64,000 bases of DNA from Klebsiella terrigena (GCF_006539725.1 NZ_BJNO01000009.1:62001-126000), one strand, 5' to 3'; counted from the first letter of the stretch, positions 19,256 through 29,131 are shown. A program made the numbers and translations. The notes: generated by a model from the sequence alone, not told the origin.

Positions 19256-21649
19256 CTACTCGACCTTCGTCGCCCGCAGCAGTTTCTCCAGCGGGTAGAC
19301 CGCCGCAATCACCAGCTCATCCTGGGTTTTCGCCGCCTCATCCAGCTGCGCCTGCACCGACGCATACTCCTTATCATCCAGCGTGCCCTGACGGGCCACC
19401 AGGTCCGTCAGCCGCAGCCCCAGCGTCGCCAGCTTATCAACCTGCTGCACCACCGGGCCGATCGCCGCCAGCTGATAGCTGCTTTCCGTCAGCGCCAGCG
19501 CATCGGCGGTATTATTTTGCCAGCGGGTGAAGACGTGACGCAGCGCGTCCGCGCTTTCGTTATCTTCCGCGTCGCTAATCAGCCTTTCGGCCCAGCGGTC
19601 AAGGCTGCGCACGGTGTCGCTCTCCGGCGGCAGCGCGTCGGCCAGGCGGTTCAGCGGCTCAAACTGATGATAGTTATTGGCCTGGAATTTCAGGTGCTGG
19701 CGCGTGTAATAGTGCGCCGGCTCGATGGCCTGGGCGAGGATCTGCAGCGCCAGGGTGCTGCCGCCGTTTGCCAACCGGGTGAACTGCACCAGCTGCTGGC
19801 CGTGCTGCTGCAGGCCGACCGAGACCGTTGACCAGCCGTCCATGGCCTGCAGGCGCTGGTACATATTGTCGCTGTCTTTGACATCCTGCGCCGACCACAG
19901 GCGCTCGGCGACCGCGAAGGCCCGCGGCCACAGCTTGATATCCAGCACCGGCGCCGCCACGTTTTCCGCCCACAGCGCCGCTTCGCCGCCGAGCAGGTTC
20001 TTCTGCTGTTCGGCATCGGGAACCACCGGCTGGATCCCCTCCGGCACCTCGTCCAGCCGCTGCCCGCTCACCGGATAGCGGGCGTTGCCCAGCAGGAAGT
20101 AGCCGCCAAGCCTATCGTCGTTGACGGTGAGCACCGGCCGGGTTTCCCCCATCCAGGTATCGACGCTGAAGGTTATCTGGTTATCGTTCAGCCACGCGAT
20201 ATCCTGCACCGCCCGACGTGATTTGCCTTTAAAATCAATAAACCCGCGCCAGCCGCTGTCGCCTTTTATCAGCGTGAAGCTGCCCTCCACCGCGCTCCCC
20301 TTCAGCCGCGGCATCACGAAGCTCCAGCTTTGGGCGCTGTCGTTATCGGTGATGGTGTCGACGCCGTTCAGGCCCTGCGGGACGACTTCATTGCGGTAGT
20401 GATAGGCGGTGTACTGCGGCTGATCGAGATAAAATCCGGTAGAGAGGATCCCGCGATAGCCGTGCTTCGCCACCTCCCCCAGCGCGTCCTGCCCCTGCCA
20501 CGACTGGATCAAAATGCTTTTCGGCAGATCGGGGTGATAGATTTCGTCCCAGCCCACCATCTGGCGATGGTACTTTTCGAGGATCGTCTCCAGCCGGCGG
20601 TTGAAGTACGCCTGCAGCGCGTGGCTGTCCGCCAGCCCCTTGCCGCGCATAAACTTCTGGATCGCCGGATTCGCCTGCCACTGGCTGTCGTCAACCTCAT
20701 CCCCGCCAATATGCAGATAAGGGTCGGGGAAGATCGCCGCCAGCTCGCCGATCATCGCTTCGGCAAAGGCGTACGTGGCCTCTTTGGTCGGGTCAAGCAC
20801 CGGCTTAAGCACGCCCCAGTGGCGCTCCATTTGATAGGGTCCCGGCGCGCTCATCAGCTCCGGGTAGGCCACCGCAATGGCCGAGGCGTGCCCGGGCATG
20901 TCAATTTCCGGCACCACGCGGATGCCGCGATCCGTCGCGTAGCGCACGATCTCTTTCATCTGCGCCTGGGTGTAGAACAGCCCGTCGCTGGCCTGCTGCT
21001 GCAGCTTCGGATAGCGCGTGGAGGCAAAGCGCCAGCCCTGATCGTCGGTCAGGTGCCAGTGGAAGACGTTGAGCTTGGCGGCCGCCATGCCGTCAATTTG
21101 CCGCTTGATGGCGTCCAGCGGCATAAAGTGGCGCGCGGAGTCGAGCAGCAGCCCGCGCCACGGGAAGCGCGGCGCATCGTCGATCGTAACGTAAGGAATG
21201 GCGGTATTCTCCGCGCCGTTCTGGATCAGCTGGAGCAGGGTTTCCATCCCGCGCAGCGCGCCGAAGCGGGTATTCGCCCTGAGGGTCACGCCCTCGGCGC
21301 TCACCTTCAGCTGGTAGCTTTCATCGCTGTCGGGGCGCGGAATGGCCGGGACCTTTTTGGCAATCACCACGTTAATCGTCGGCGCTTTCGCCGGCGCCAG
21401 CTGCGGCTGCAGCGTCCAGCCGGTCTGACGGGCGATGCGCTCGCGCCAGCGGCTGGCGGCATCCCCCAAATCGTCGCCGCTGACGTTGAGCGTCAGCTGA
21501 TTATTCAGCACCAGCGCGCCCTGCGCCTGTGGACGCTCGACGTGAGCCGGCCAGGGCATAAGCGGCAGATCGCCCGCCGGGGCGGCGCAGGCCAGGCCGC
21601 TGAGAATTAATCCGCTGGTAAGCACTCCATAGCGCAGGGTGTTAAGCAT
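19256..21649 (-). CDS. exported beta-N-acetylhexosaminidase (GH20)
   Basis: A 797-residue GH20 enzyme, probably periplasmic, that removes terminal N-acetylglucosamine or N-acetylgalactosamine from oligosaccharides such as chitin fragments. The catalytic Asp-Glu pair lies in HIGGDEVDD near residues 317-318. The GH20 barrel also shows GLLLDSARHFMP and VPEIDMPGHASA. The N-terminus is a signal peptide (MLNTLRYGVLTSGLILSGLA) with an alanine-rich cleavage region; the lipobox is weak. A C-terminal non-catalytic extension of about 200 residues follows the barrel. The ATG at 21649 is preceded by AAGGAAAACTC. It lies alone between the hcp fragment and mgtA and is absent from the same place in E. coli. 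Confidence 0.9.
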   Translation of the reverse strand: MLNTLRYGVLTSGLILSGLACAAPAGDLPLMPWPAHVERPQAQGALVLNNQLTLNVSGDDLGDAASRWRERIARQTGWTLQPQLAPAKAPTINVVIAKKVPAIPRPDSDESYQLKVSAEGVTLRANTRFGALRGMETLLQLIQNGAENTAIPYVTIDDAPRFPWRGLLLDSARHFMPLDAIKRQIDGMAAAKLNVFHWHLTDDQGWRFASTRYPKLQQQASDGLFYTQAQMKEIVRYATDRGIRVVPEIDMPGHASAIAVAYPELMSAPGPYQMERHWGVLKPVLDPTKEATYAFAEAMIGELAAIFPDPYLHIGGDEVDDSQWQANPAIQKFMRGKGLADSHALQAYFNRRLETILEKYHRQMVGWDEIYHPDLPKSILIQSWQGQDALGEVAKHGYRGILSTGFYLDQPQYTAYHYRNEVVPQGLNGVDTITDNDSAQSWSFVMPRLKGSAVEGSFTLIKGDSGWRGFIDFKGKSRRAVQDIAWLNDNQITFSVDTWMGETRPVLTVNDDRLGGYFLLGNARYPVSGQRLDEVPEGIQPVVPDAEQQKNLLGGEAALWAENVAAPVLDIKLWPRAFAVAERLWSAQDVKDSDNMYQRLQAMDGWSTVSVGLQQHGQQLVQFTRLANGGSTLALQILAQAIEPAHYYTRQHLKFQANNYHQFEPLNRLADALPPESDTVRSLDRWAERLISDAEDNESADALRHVFTRWQNNTADALALTESSYQLAAIGPVVQQVDKLATLGLRLTDLVARQGTLDDKEYASVQAQLDEAAKTQDELVIAAVYPLEKLLRATKVE

Positions 21650-21768
21650 GAGTTTTCCTTTTGATGACGGGCCAAAAAAAAGCAAAACATTTGGTTAACA
21701 TGCGCCAAAAAGAGCGTCAAGGAAATGAGATGACGCGCTTCACAACTTAATGAAGTTTAAGATAAATG

Positions 21769-21792
21769 CCCTCTCCCCTGAGCGGGAGAGGG
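21769..21792. terminator. CCCTCTCCC palindrome after mgtA
   Basis: CCCTCTCCC (21769-21777) and GGGAGAGGG (21784-21792) lie 17 bp beyond the mgtA stop. Member of the repeated palindrome family, likely the mgtA transcript end. Confidence 0.55.
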
Positions 21793-21808
21793 GCGGAGAA
21801 AACCGGGG

Positions 21809-24517
21809 TTACTGCCAGCCGTAGCGGCGGCTGTAGAAGCCTTTGACCATCTGGGTCAGCGTCATGTAGCCCGCCAGAATCGCAATCAGCCACGGGAAGT
21901 AGCTCAGCGGCAGCGCCTGCAGCTGCAGATAGCCCGCCAGCGGCGAGAACGGCAGCGCGATGCCGACCACCATCACCACCAGGGTCATCGCAAACAGCGG
22001 CCACGCGGCGCGGCTCTGGACGAACGGAATGCGTCGGGTACGGATCATATGCACAATCAGCGTTTGCGACAGCAGCCCTTCAATAAACCAGCCCGACTGG
22101 AACAGCGTCTGCGCTTCCGGCACGTTGGCGTGGAATACCCACCACATCAGGCAGAAGGTGAGGATATCGAAGATGGAGCTAATCGGGCCGAAAAAGACCA
22201 TAAAGCGCCCCAGCTCGGCCGGGTTCCAGCGCTGCGGCTTACGGATCTGCTCATCGTCAACGTTATCAAACGGGATCGCTACCTGGGATACATCGTACAG
22301 CAGGTTCTGAATCAGCAGGTGCAGCGGCAGCATCGGCAGGAACGGCAGAAATGCGCTCGCTACCAGCACGCTGAAGACGTTGCCGAAGTTCGAGCTGGCG
22401 GTCATTTTGATGTACTTGAGCATGTTGGCAAAAGTGCGACGCCCTTCGATAACCCCCTCTTCCAGCACCATCAGGCTCTTTTCCAGCAGGATGATATCCG
22501 CCGCCTCGCGGGCGATATCCACCGCCCCATCGACGGAAATCCCGATGTCCGCCGCGCGCAGCGCCGGGGCGTCGTTAATCCCGTCGCCCATAAAGCCCAC
22601 CACGTGCCCCTCGCGTTTGAGCAGCGTCACGATGCGCTCTTTATGCAGCGGCGCCAGGCGCGCAAACAGGGTGGTGCGTTTCGCCAGCGCCGCCAGCTCA
22701 TCATCGCTGAGCGCTTCAATCTGGCTGCCGACAACCACCTCACCCGCGTCCAGACCCACCTCATGGCATACCTTCGCCGCCACCAGTTCGCTATCGCCGG
22801 TGAGGATTTTGACGGTAATGCCGCTGGCCTTCAGCGCTTTCAGCGCCGGGGCGGTGGTCTCTTTCGGCGGATCGAGGAAGGCGATATAGCCTTCGAGGAT
22901 CAGGTCCGACTCGTCGGCCCGCTGATAGTCCCCTTCCCGCGCCGGCAGATAGCGGGTGGCCACCGCCACCACGCGCAGCCCCTGACGGTTCAGCGTGTCG
23001 GTTACCCGGCGGATACGGCGCAGCATGGTCTCGTCCAGCGGCACGATGTCGCCGTTGTAGCGGACCTGGGTCGAGACGTTGAGGATCTCCTGCAGCGCGC
23101 CTTTGCAGATAAGCTGATGGACGCCCTCCTGCTCGCTCACCACCACCGACATCCGGCGGCGCTCAAAGTCGAAGGGGATCTCGTCCACTTTCTGCCAGCG
23201 CTCGGCAAGCTGACGGGCGGCGTCCAGCTCCACGCCCTCCAGCACTGCGGTATCGAGCAGGTTTTTCAGTCCGGTCTGGTAGTGGCTGTTAAGCCAGGCG
23301 ACGTTCAGCACGCGCTCGCTGACTTTGCCTGAAACGTCGGTATGGTTTTCCAGCACGATTTTATCCTGGGTCAGGGTGCCGGTTTTATCGGTACACAGGA
23401 TATCCATCGCGCCAAAGTTCTGGATGGCGTCGAGGTGTTTGACGATGACCTTCTGTTTTGACAGCTTCACCGCCCCGCGCGCCAGGGTCGAGGTGACGAT
23501 CATCGGCAGCATTTCCGGCGTCAGGCCAACCGCCACAGATAGGGCGAACAGCGCCGCTTCCCACCAGTCGCCTTTGGTAAAGCCGTTAATCAGCAGCACC
23601 ACCGGCGCCATCACCAGCATAAAGCGGATCAGCAGCATGCTGACGCGGCTGATGCCCTTCTGGAAGGCGTTGGGTTCGCTCTCCTGCTCGCTCACCCGCC
23701 CGGCCAGCTGGCCGAACCAGGTGCCGCCGCCGGTGGCGAACACGATCGCCTGCGCCGTGCCGCTCACCACGTTGGTGCCCATAAAGCACAGGGTATCGCA
23801 CTCCAGCGGGTTGCTCTGCAGCGGGTCGCGGCTGCGGGCCACTTTTTCCACCGGCAGCGATTCGCCGGTCAGCGAGGCCTGGGCGACAAAAAGATCGCGC
23901 GCCTGGAGAATGCGCAGGTCCGCCGGGATCATATCTCCCGCCGAGAGCTTAACGATGTCCCCCGGCACCAGCCGGTCGATAGGCAGCTCGCACCAGCGGC
24001 TTTCGCCCTGTTCGTTGACCACCCGCAGCACCGTGGCGGTGTTGCTGACCATCGCCTTCAGCGCATCCGCTGCCCGGGTGGAGCGGGCTTCCTGAATAAA
24101 GTTGAGCAGCGTGGAGATCCCGACCATCAGCGCAATCACGCCCGCGGCAAACAGATCCTCCGTAGAGTAGGAGACGATGCCCAGCACGGTCAGCAGCAGG
24201 TTGAAGGGGTTGCGATAGCAGGTCCACAGATGCACCCACCACGGCGAAGGCTTCTGGGCGGGGATTTGGTTGTCGCCGTGCGCCGCAACTTTCTGCGCCA
24301 CTTCGGCGGCGTTGAGCCCTTCCGGGTGGCTGTCGAAGGCGCGCCAGAGTTCGTTTTCATCCATGGCCGCCACGTTCAGGCAGCGCTTGCCCAGCGAGTC
24401 AGGGATCGGCGCGCTGGCTAGATTGCGGGCATCGGGGAGCGGATCGCGCTGCACCAGGCGGTGTGGCAGGTGGCGGCTAAGCTGCGCAAACAGCTGCCGG
24501 GTAAAATTTTTCAACAT
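21809..24517 (-). CDS. mgtA: magnesium-transporting P-type ATPase MgtA
   Basis: A 902-residue inner-membrane P3-type ATPase importing Mg2+. The phosphorylated aspartate lies in CTDKTGTLTQDK near residue 377. The TGES actuator motif (SLTGESLPVEK) and the hinge GDGINDAPALR are intact. Ten membrane helices are expected. The ATG at 24517, preceded by GGAGGG, gives MLKNFTRQLFAQLSRHLPHR, in line with E. coli MgtA; upstream in-frame codons belong to the leader. A long leader with mgtL and alternative hairpins plus PhoP boxes controls it. Confidence 0.97.
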   Translation of the reverse strand: MLKNFTRQLFAQLSRHLPHRLVQRDPLPDARNLASAPIPDSLGKRCLNVAAMDENELWRAFDSHPEGLNAAEVAQKVAAHGDNQIPAQKPSPWWVHLWTCYRNPFNLLLTVLGIVSYSTEDLFAAGVIALMVGISTLLNFIQEARSTRAADALKAMVSNTATVLRVVNEQGESRWCELPIDRLVPGDIVKLSAGDMIPADLRILQARDLFVAQASLTGESLPVEKVARSRDPLQSNPLECDTLCFMGTNVVSGTAQAIVFATGGGTWFGQLAGRVSEQESEPNAFQKGISRVSMLLIRFMLVMAPVVLLINGFTKGDWWEAALFALSVAVGLTPEMLPMIVTSTLARGAVKLSKQKVIVKHLDAIQNFGAMDILCTDKTGTLTQDKIVLENHTDVSGKVSERVLNVAWLNSHYQTGLKNLLDTAVLEGVELDAARQLAERWQKVDEIPFDFERRRMSVVVSEQEGVHQLICKGALQEILNVSTQVRYNGDIVPLDETMLRRIRRVTDTLNRQGLRVVAVATRYLPAREGDYQRADESDLILEGYIAFLDPPKETTAPALKALKASGITVKILTGDSELVAAKVCHEVGLDAGEVVVGSQIEALSDDELAALAKRTTLFARLAPLHKERIVTLLKREGHVVGFMGDGINDAPALRAADIGISVDGAVDIAREAADIILLEKSLMVLEEGVIEGRRTFANMLKYIKMTASSNFGNVFSVLVASAFLPFLPMLPLHLLIQNLLYDVSQVAIPFDNVDDEQIRKPQRWNPAELGRFMVFFGPISSIFDILTFCLMWWVFHANVPEAQTLFQSGWFIEGLLSQTLIVHMIRTRRIPFVQSRAAWPLFAMTLVVMVVGIALPFSPLAGYLQLQALPLSYFPWLIAILAGYMTLTQMVKGFYSRRYGWQ

Positions 24518-24741
24518 AAACAGTCCCTCCGCGCTCGCACAGCGAACGCAGCAAAATCGACGGGCACGGTAAAACATACCTGTCAGGCATTATTTTTTTA
24601 TGGCAGGGACATCAAGGACGTCACTGCTTTACGCTTCCGGTAAAGCAGTGCTAAGCAGGCTTACCGGAAAGAGATATAACTCCATCGAGGATGAGGAGTG
24701 GGATCGGGGTCCATAAAATCTCCGGTAAGTGAGTAAAAACG
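24518..24741 (-). ncRNA. mgtA 5' leader, Mg2+-responsive riboswitch
   Basis: About 224 bases separate the predicted transcription start from mgtA. The RNA can form an 11-bp hairpin (CACTGCTTTAC at 24622-24632 on the plus strand with GTAAAGCAGTG at 24640-24650). A competing 9-bp pairing is possible between the mgtL 3' end (TTACCGGAA at 24661-24669) and TTCCGGTAA at 24635-24643, which overlaps the hairpin loop. These mutually exclusive pairings are what the known mgtA leader uses to couple Mg2+ level or mgtL translation to elongation. Exact boundaries were not folded by computer. Confidence 0.75.
24661..24714 (-). CDS. mgtL: mgtA leader peptide MgtL
   Basis: A 17-residue proline-rich leader peptide, MDPDPTPHPRWSYISFR, preceded by CCGGAGATTTT. 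From memory the E. coli form is [17 protein letters not shown], so the proline pattern and the final Phe-Arg are kept while the middle differs. Translation of the proline codons senses Mg2+ and proline supply and selects between the leader hairpins. Its last codons are part of the alternative stem. Confidence 0.88.
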   Translation of the reverse strand: MDPDPTPHPRWSYISFR

Positions 24742-24747
24742 GCGCGG

Positions 24748-24823
24748 ATTATACCGCGGCCAGCGATCTATTTGTGGCAATTATGGCTATGGTAAACCCG
24801 CGTAACTAAACCGGACGTAAACC
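24748..24823 (-). promoter_or_regulatory. mgtA promoter with PhoP boxes
   Basis: On the minus strand GGTTTA-CGTCC-GGTTTA (24807-24823) is a perfect PhoP box. A third GGTTTA lies at 24793-24798 and a TATAAT at 24748-24753. PhoP activates mgtA in low Mg2+. The box lies 40 to 70 bp upstream of this -10, which is further than usual, so another -10 may be used. The treR start (24895) lies just beyond. Confidence 0.75.
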
Positions 24824-24894
24824 AGACTTTGCTCATTGCGGTCTGGTTGAGTAGCATTAGGCTCAATTTAATCGGACCATCGCGAGAACCCTGC

Positions 24895-25842
24895 ATGCAA
24901 AACCGGCTGACCATCAAAGATATCGCGCGCTTGAGCGGCGTCGGGAAATCGACGGTATCGCGCGTGCTCAACAATGAAAGCGGCGTCAACGAGCGCACCC
25001 GCGAGCGGGTGGAAGCGGTTATGCAGCAGCACGGCTTCTCGCCCTCCCGCTCCGCGCGCGCGATGCGCGGTCAGAGCGATAAGGTGGTGGCGATTATCGT
25101 CACCCGTCTGGACTCGCTGTCGGAAAACCTCGCCGTTCAGACCATGCTGCCCGCTTTTTACGAGCAGGGTTACGATCCGATTATGATGGAGAGCCAGTTC
25201 TCCCCGGCGCTGGTTAGCGAGCATCTCAGGATCCTCGCCCGCCGCCATGTCGACGGCGTGGTGCTGTTTGGCTTTACCGGCATTACCGAAGAGATGCTCA
25301 CGCCGTGGCGCGAAACGCTGGTGCTGCTGGCCCGCGACGCGCCGGGCTTTGCCTCGGTCTGCTACGACGACGACGGGGCGGTGAGGATGCTGATGCAGCG
25401 CCTCTACGATCGCGGCCATCGCCATATCAGCTTCCTCGGGGTGCCGCACAGCGACGTCACCACCGGCCAGCGCCGCCATCAGGCCTACCTCGATTTCTGC
25501 CAGCAGCACCGCCTCACGCCCACCGCCGCGCTGCCGGGCCTGGCGATGAAGCAGGGCTATGAAAACGTCGCCAGCGTCCTCGGCGCCGACACCAGCGCCC
25601 TGCTGTGCGCCACCGATACTCTCGCCCTTGGCGCCAGCAAGTATCTGCAGGAGCAGCGCATCGACAGCCTGCAGATCGCCAGCGTCGGCAGCACGCCGCT
25701 GATGAAGTTCCTGCATCCGGAAATTCTCACCGTCGATCCGGGCTACGCCGAGGCCGGACGCCAGGCGGCACGGCAGCTGATCGAACAGATCGCCGGCAAT
25801 GCTAACCCTCGTCAAATCGTCATTCCCGCGGCGCTGATTTAG
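24895..25842 (+). CDS. treR: trehalose operon repressor TreR
   Basis: A 315-residue LacI-family repressor of trehalose use that responds to trehalose-6-phosphate. The N-terminal helix-turn-helix reads LTIKDIARLSGVGKSTVSRV. The sugar-binding core has ARDAPGFASVCYDDDGAV and LCATDTLALGASKYLQ. The ATG at 24895 gives MQNRLTIKDIARL, as in E. coli. It is followed by treB after 129 bp containing its operator. Confidence 0.96.
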   Translation: MQNRLTIKDIARLSGVGKSTVSRVLNNESGVNERTRERVEAVMQQHGFSPSRSARAMRGQSDKVVAIIVTRLDSLSENLAVQTMLPAFYEQGYDPIMMESQFSPALVSEHLRILARRHVDGVVLFGFTGITEEMLTPWRETLVLLARDAPGFASVCYDDDGAVRMLMQRLYDRGHRHISFLGVPHSDVTTGQRRHQAYLDFCQQHRLTPTAALPGLAMKQGYENVASVLGADTSALLCATDTLALGASKYLQEQRIDSLQIASVGSTPLMKFLHPEILTVDPGYAEAGRQAARQLIEQIAGNANPRQIVIPAALI

Positions 25843-25880
25843 TCCCGTCAGCAGGATTTATGTGATCGTGGCTGCGTTTC

Positions 25881-25892
25881 GGGAACGTTCCC
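25881..25892. promoter_or_regulatory. TreR operator
   Basis: A perfect 12-bp palindrome, GGGAACGTTCCC, in the treR-treB gap, of the form recognised by TreR. A weak CRP-like half site (TGTGATC) lies about 20 bp upstream. Confidence 0.75.
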
Positions 25893-25971
25893 ATTTTGCA
25901 AACGAAGCGGAGCGGTTAGGATTCGTCTCAGTTCATTACGCAATCTCTTCCCTCTGTTTTGAGGCCTCACA

Positions 25972-27390
25972 ATGAGTAAAGTAAATCAGCAGGACATCGA
26001 TAAATTAATCGAACTGGTAGGCGGGCGCGACAACATCGCCACCGTCAGCCACTGTATTACCCGTCTGCGCTTTGTGTTAAATAACCCGGCCATCGCCAGG
26101 CCGAAAGATATTGAACAGCTGCGCATGGTGAAGGGCTGCTTTACCAACGCCGGGCAGTTCCAGGTGGTGATCGGCACCGACGTGGACGACTACTACAAGG
26201 CGCTGCTGGCCACCACCGGCCAGGCCTCTGCGGATAAAGAGCAGGCCAAACAGGCCGCGCGGCAGAACATGAAGTGGCACGAGCAGCTGATCTCGCACTT
26301 TGCCGAGATCTTCTTCCCGCTGCTGCCGGCGCTGATCAGCGGCGGCCTGATCCTCGGCTTTCGCAACGTAATCGGCGATCTGCCGATGAGCAACGGCCAG
26401 ACGCTGGCGCAAATGCACCCGTCGCTGAAAACAATCTATGACTTCCTGTGGCTGATTGGCGAAGCCATCTTCTTCTACCTGCCGGTCGGCATCTGCTGGT
26501 CAGCGGTGAAGAAAATGGGCGGCACGCCGATCCTCGGCATCGTGCTGGGCGTCACGCTGGTTTCTCCCCAGCTGATGAACGCCTACATGCTCGGCCAGCA
26601 GGTACCGGAAGTGTGGAACTTCGGCCTGTTTACCATCGCCAAAGTGGGCTATCAGGCGCAGGTGATCCCGGCCCTGCTGGCCGGTCTGGCGCTGGGCTTT
26701 ATCGAGACGCGCATGAAGCGCATCGTGCCTGACTACCTCTACCTGGTCATCGTCCCGGTGTGCTCCCTGATCCTGGCGGTGTTCCTTGCTCACGCCTTTA
26801 TCGGCCCGTTTGGCCGCATGATCGGCGACGGCGTGGCCTTTGCGGTACGCCATCTGATGACCGGTAGCTTCGCGCCGATTGGCGCCGCGCTGTTCGGCTT
26901 CCTGTATGCGCCACTGGTGATTACCGGCGTCCATCAGACCACCCTGGCTATCGATATGCAGATGATTCAGAGCATGGGCGGTACGCCGGTGTGGCCGCTG
27001 ATTGCGCTCTCCAACATTGCCCAGGCCTCGGCGGTAGTCGGCATTATTATCGCCAGCCGCAAGCAGAATGAGCGTGAAATCTCCGTCCCGGCGGCGATCT
27101 CCGCCTACCTTGGCGTCACCGAGCCGGCGATGTACGGCATCAACCTGAAGTACCGCTTCCCGATGCTCTGCGCGATGATCGGCTCCGGCCTCGCCGGGCT
27201 GCTGTGCGGCCTGAACGGCGTGATGGCGAACGGGATCGGCGTCGGCGGCCTGCCAGGCATCCTCTCCATTCAGCCGACCTACTGGCAGGTTTACGGCCTG
27301 GCAATGGCTATTGCCGTCGTCGTGCCGATTGTTCTCACGACCTTCGTGTACCAGCGCAAATTCCGCCAGGGCACCTTGCAGATTGTCTGA
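25972..27390 (+). CDS. treB: trehalose-specific PTS EIIBC component TreB
   Basis: A 472-residue inner-membrane permease that imports trehalose as trehalose-6-phosphate. The EIIB domain (residues 1-90) carries the phosphocysteine motif NIATVSHCITRLRF. The EIIC domain (about 105-472) has some ten hydrophobic segments. No EIIA domain is present; in E. coli EIIA-Glc (Crr) supplies it. Forms an operon with treC 55 bp downstream, repressed by TreR. Confidence 0.96.
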   Translation: MSKVNQQDIDKLIELVGGRDNIATVSHCITRLRFVLNNPAIARPKDIEQLRMVKGCFTNAGQFQVVIGTDVDDYYKALLATTGQASADKEQAKQAARQNMKWHEQLISHFAEIFFPLLPALISGGLILGFRNVIGDLPMSNGQTLAQMHPSLKTIYDFLWLIGEAIFFYLPVGICWSAVKKMGGTPILGIVLGVTLVSPQLMNAYMLGQQVPEVWNFGLFTIAKVGYQAQVIPALLAGLALGFIETRMKRIVPDYLYLVIVPVCSLILAVFLAHAFIGPFGRMIGDGVAFAVRHLMTGSFAPIGAALFGFLYAPLVITGVHQTTLAIDMQMIQSMGGTPVWPLIALSNIAQASAVVGIIIASRKQNEREISVPAAISAYLGVTEPAMYGINLKYRFPMLCAMIGSGLAGLLCGLNGVMANGIGVGGLPGILSIQPTYWQVYGLAMAIAVVVPIVLTTFVYQRKFRQGTLQIV

Positions 27391-27445
27391 TTTTATCTTC
27401 CTTCCGGGGCGCGAAAGCGCCCCCTCGTTGTAGCAGGAAAGCACT

Positions 27446-29101
27446 ATGAATACCCTTCCCCTCTGGTGGCAAAACGGCGTTATTTACCAAATCTATCCGA
27501 AGAGTTTCCAGGATACGACCGGCAGCGGTACCGGCGATCTGCGTGGGGTCACCGCGCGCCTCGACTACCTGCACAAGCTTGGCGTGGACGCCATCTGGCT
27601 GACCCCGTTCTACGTCTCGCCGCAGGTGGATAACGGCTACGATGTGGCGAACTACACCGCCATCGATCCGACCTACGGCACGCTGGATGACTTTGACGAA
27701 CTGGTGGCCGAGGCGAAAGCGCGCGGCATCCGCATCGTGCTGGATATGGTGCTTAACCACACCTCAACCGCCCACGCCTGGTTCCGCGAGTCGTTAAAGA
27801 GAGAGAGCCCGTACCGCCAGTTTTATATCTGGCGCGACGGCGAACCCACCACCCCGCCGAATAACTGGCGCTCCAAATTCGGCGGCAACGCCTGGCAGTG
27901 GCACGCCGAAAGCGGTCAGTACTATCTGCACCTGTTCGCCGCCGAGCAGGCGGACCTCAACTGGGAAAACCCGGCCGTGCGCGCGGAGCTAAAAAAGGTC
28001 TGCGAATTCTGGGCCGACCGCGGCGTTGACGGCCTGCGCCTCGACGTTATCAACCTGATCTCGAAAGAGCAGACCTTCCCGTCCGATGCCGAGGGCGACG
28101 GCCGCCGCTTCTATACCGACGGCCCGCGCGTGCACGAATTCCTGCAGGAGATGAGCCGCGACGTCTTCACTCCGCGCAATCTGATGACGGTCGGGGAGAT
28201 GTCCTCCACCACCCTGGAGCACTGCCAGCAGTACGCGGCGCAGGAGGGCCAGGAGCTGTCGATGACCTTTAACTTCCACCACCTGAAGGTGGATTATCCC
28301 GGCGGCGAAAAATGGAGCCTCGCGCGTCCTGACTACGTGGCGCTGAAGGCGCTGTTCAGCCACTGGCAGCAGGGGATGCACAACCGCGCGTGGAACGCTC
28401 TGTTCTGGTGTAACCACGATCAGCCGCGCATCGTTTCGCGCTTCGGCGACGAGGGCGAATACCGGGTTCCGGCGGCCAAAATGCTGGCGATGGTGCTGCA
28501 CGGGATGCAGGGCACCCCCTATATCTACCAAGGGGAAGAGATTGGCATGACCAATCCGCACTTCTCGCGAATCAGCGACTATCGCGACGTCGAAAGCCAC
28601 AACATGTTTATTGAGCGTGCCGCCCAGGGGCAGGCGCCCGACGAGCTGCTGGCGATTCTGGCCAGCAAATCCCGCGACAACAGCCGGACGCCGATGCAGT
28701 GGAGCGGCCGCGAGAACGGCGGCTTCAGCGAAGGCGAGCCGTGGATTGCATTGTGCGATAACTATCGCCACATCAACGCCGAGTCGGCGCTGGCCGATCC
28801 TGATTCGGTGTTCTATGCCTATCAGCAGCTGATCGCGCTGCGCAAAAGCACGCCGGTGCTGACCTGGGGCGACTATCTCGATCTTTGCCCGGCGCATCCG
28901 TCTCTGTGGTGCTATCGCCGTCAGTGGCAGGGGCAAACGCTGGTGGTGGTGGCTAACCTGAGCCGTGAATTCCAGAACTGGCAGCCGGATGAGATGAAGG
29001 GCGACTGGCGGGTATTGATGAGCAACTACGCGGAAGCGGCGAATCGCCCGGCGGCCATGACCCTGCGTCCGTTTGAAGCCGTGTGGTGGCTGCAGGAGTA
29101 A
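27446..29101 (+). CDS. treC: trehalose-6-phosphate hydrolase TreC
   Basis: A 551-residue cytoplasmic GH13 enzyme that splits trehalose-6-phosphate into glucose and glucose-6-phosphate. GH13 conserved regions are visible: DMVLNHTS near residue 100, the nucleophile Asp in DGLRLDVINL near 200, the acid Glu in TVGEMSS near 250, and FWCNHDQPR near 325. Full length compared with E. coli TreC. Confidence 0.97.
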   Translation: MNTLPLWWQNGVIYQIYPKSFQDTTGSGTGDLRGVTARLDYLHKLGVDAIWLTPFYVSPQVDNGYDVANYTAIDPTYGTLDDFDELVAEAKARGIRIVLDMVLNHTSTAHAWFRESLKRESPYRQFYIWRDGEPTTPPNNWRSKFGGNAWQWHAESGQYYLHLFAAEQADLNWENPAVRAELKKVCEFWADRGVDGLRLDVINLISKEQTFPSDAEGDGRRFYTDGPRVHEFLQEMSRDVFTPRNLMTVGEMSSTTLEHCQQYAAQEGQELSMTFNFHHLKVDYPGGEKWSLARPDYVALKALFSHWQQGMHNRAWNALFWCNHDQPRIVSRFGDEGEYRVPAAKMLAMVLHGMQGTPYIYQGEEIGMTNPHFSRISDYRDVESHNMFIERAAQGQAPDELLAILASKSRDNSRTPMQWSGRENGGFSEGEPWIALCDNYRHINAESALADPDSVFYAYQQLIALRKSTPVLTWGDYLDLCPAHPSLWCYRRQWQGQTLVVVANLSREFQNWQPDEMKGDWRVLMSNYAEAANRPAAMTLRPFEAVWWLQE

Positions 29102-29131
29102 GGCGGCGCCGCGGCTGGCGCAGCGCTTGAG

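Noticed and set aside
20330-21610. Long plus-strand frame antisense to the hexosaminidase
   Set aside because: The sense strand encodes a complete GH20 enzyme; the antisense product is compositionally odd and has no ribosome-binding site.
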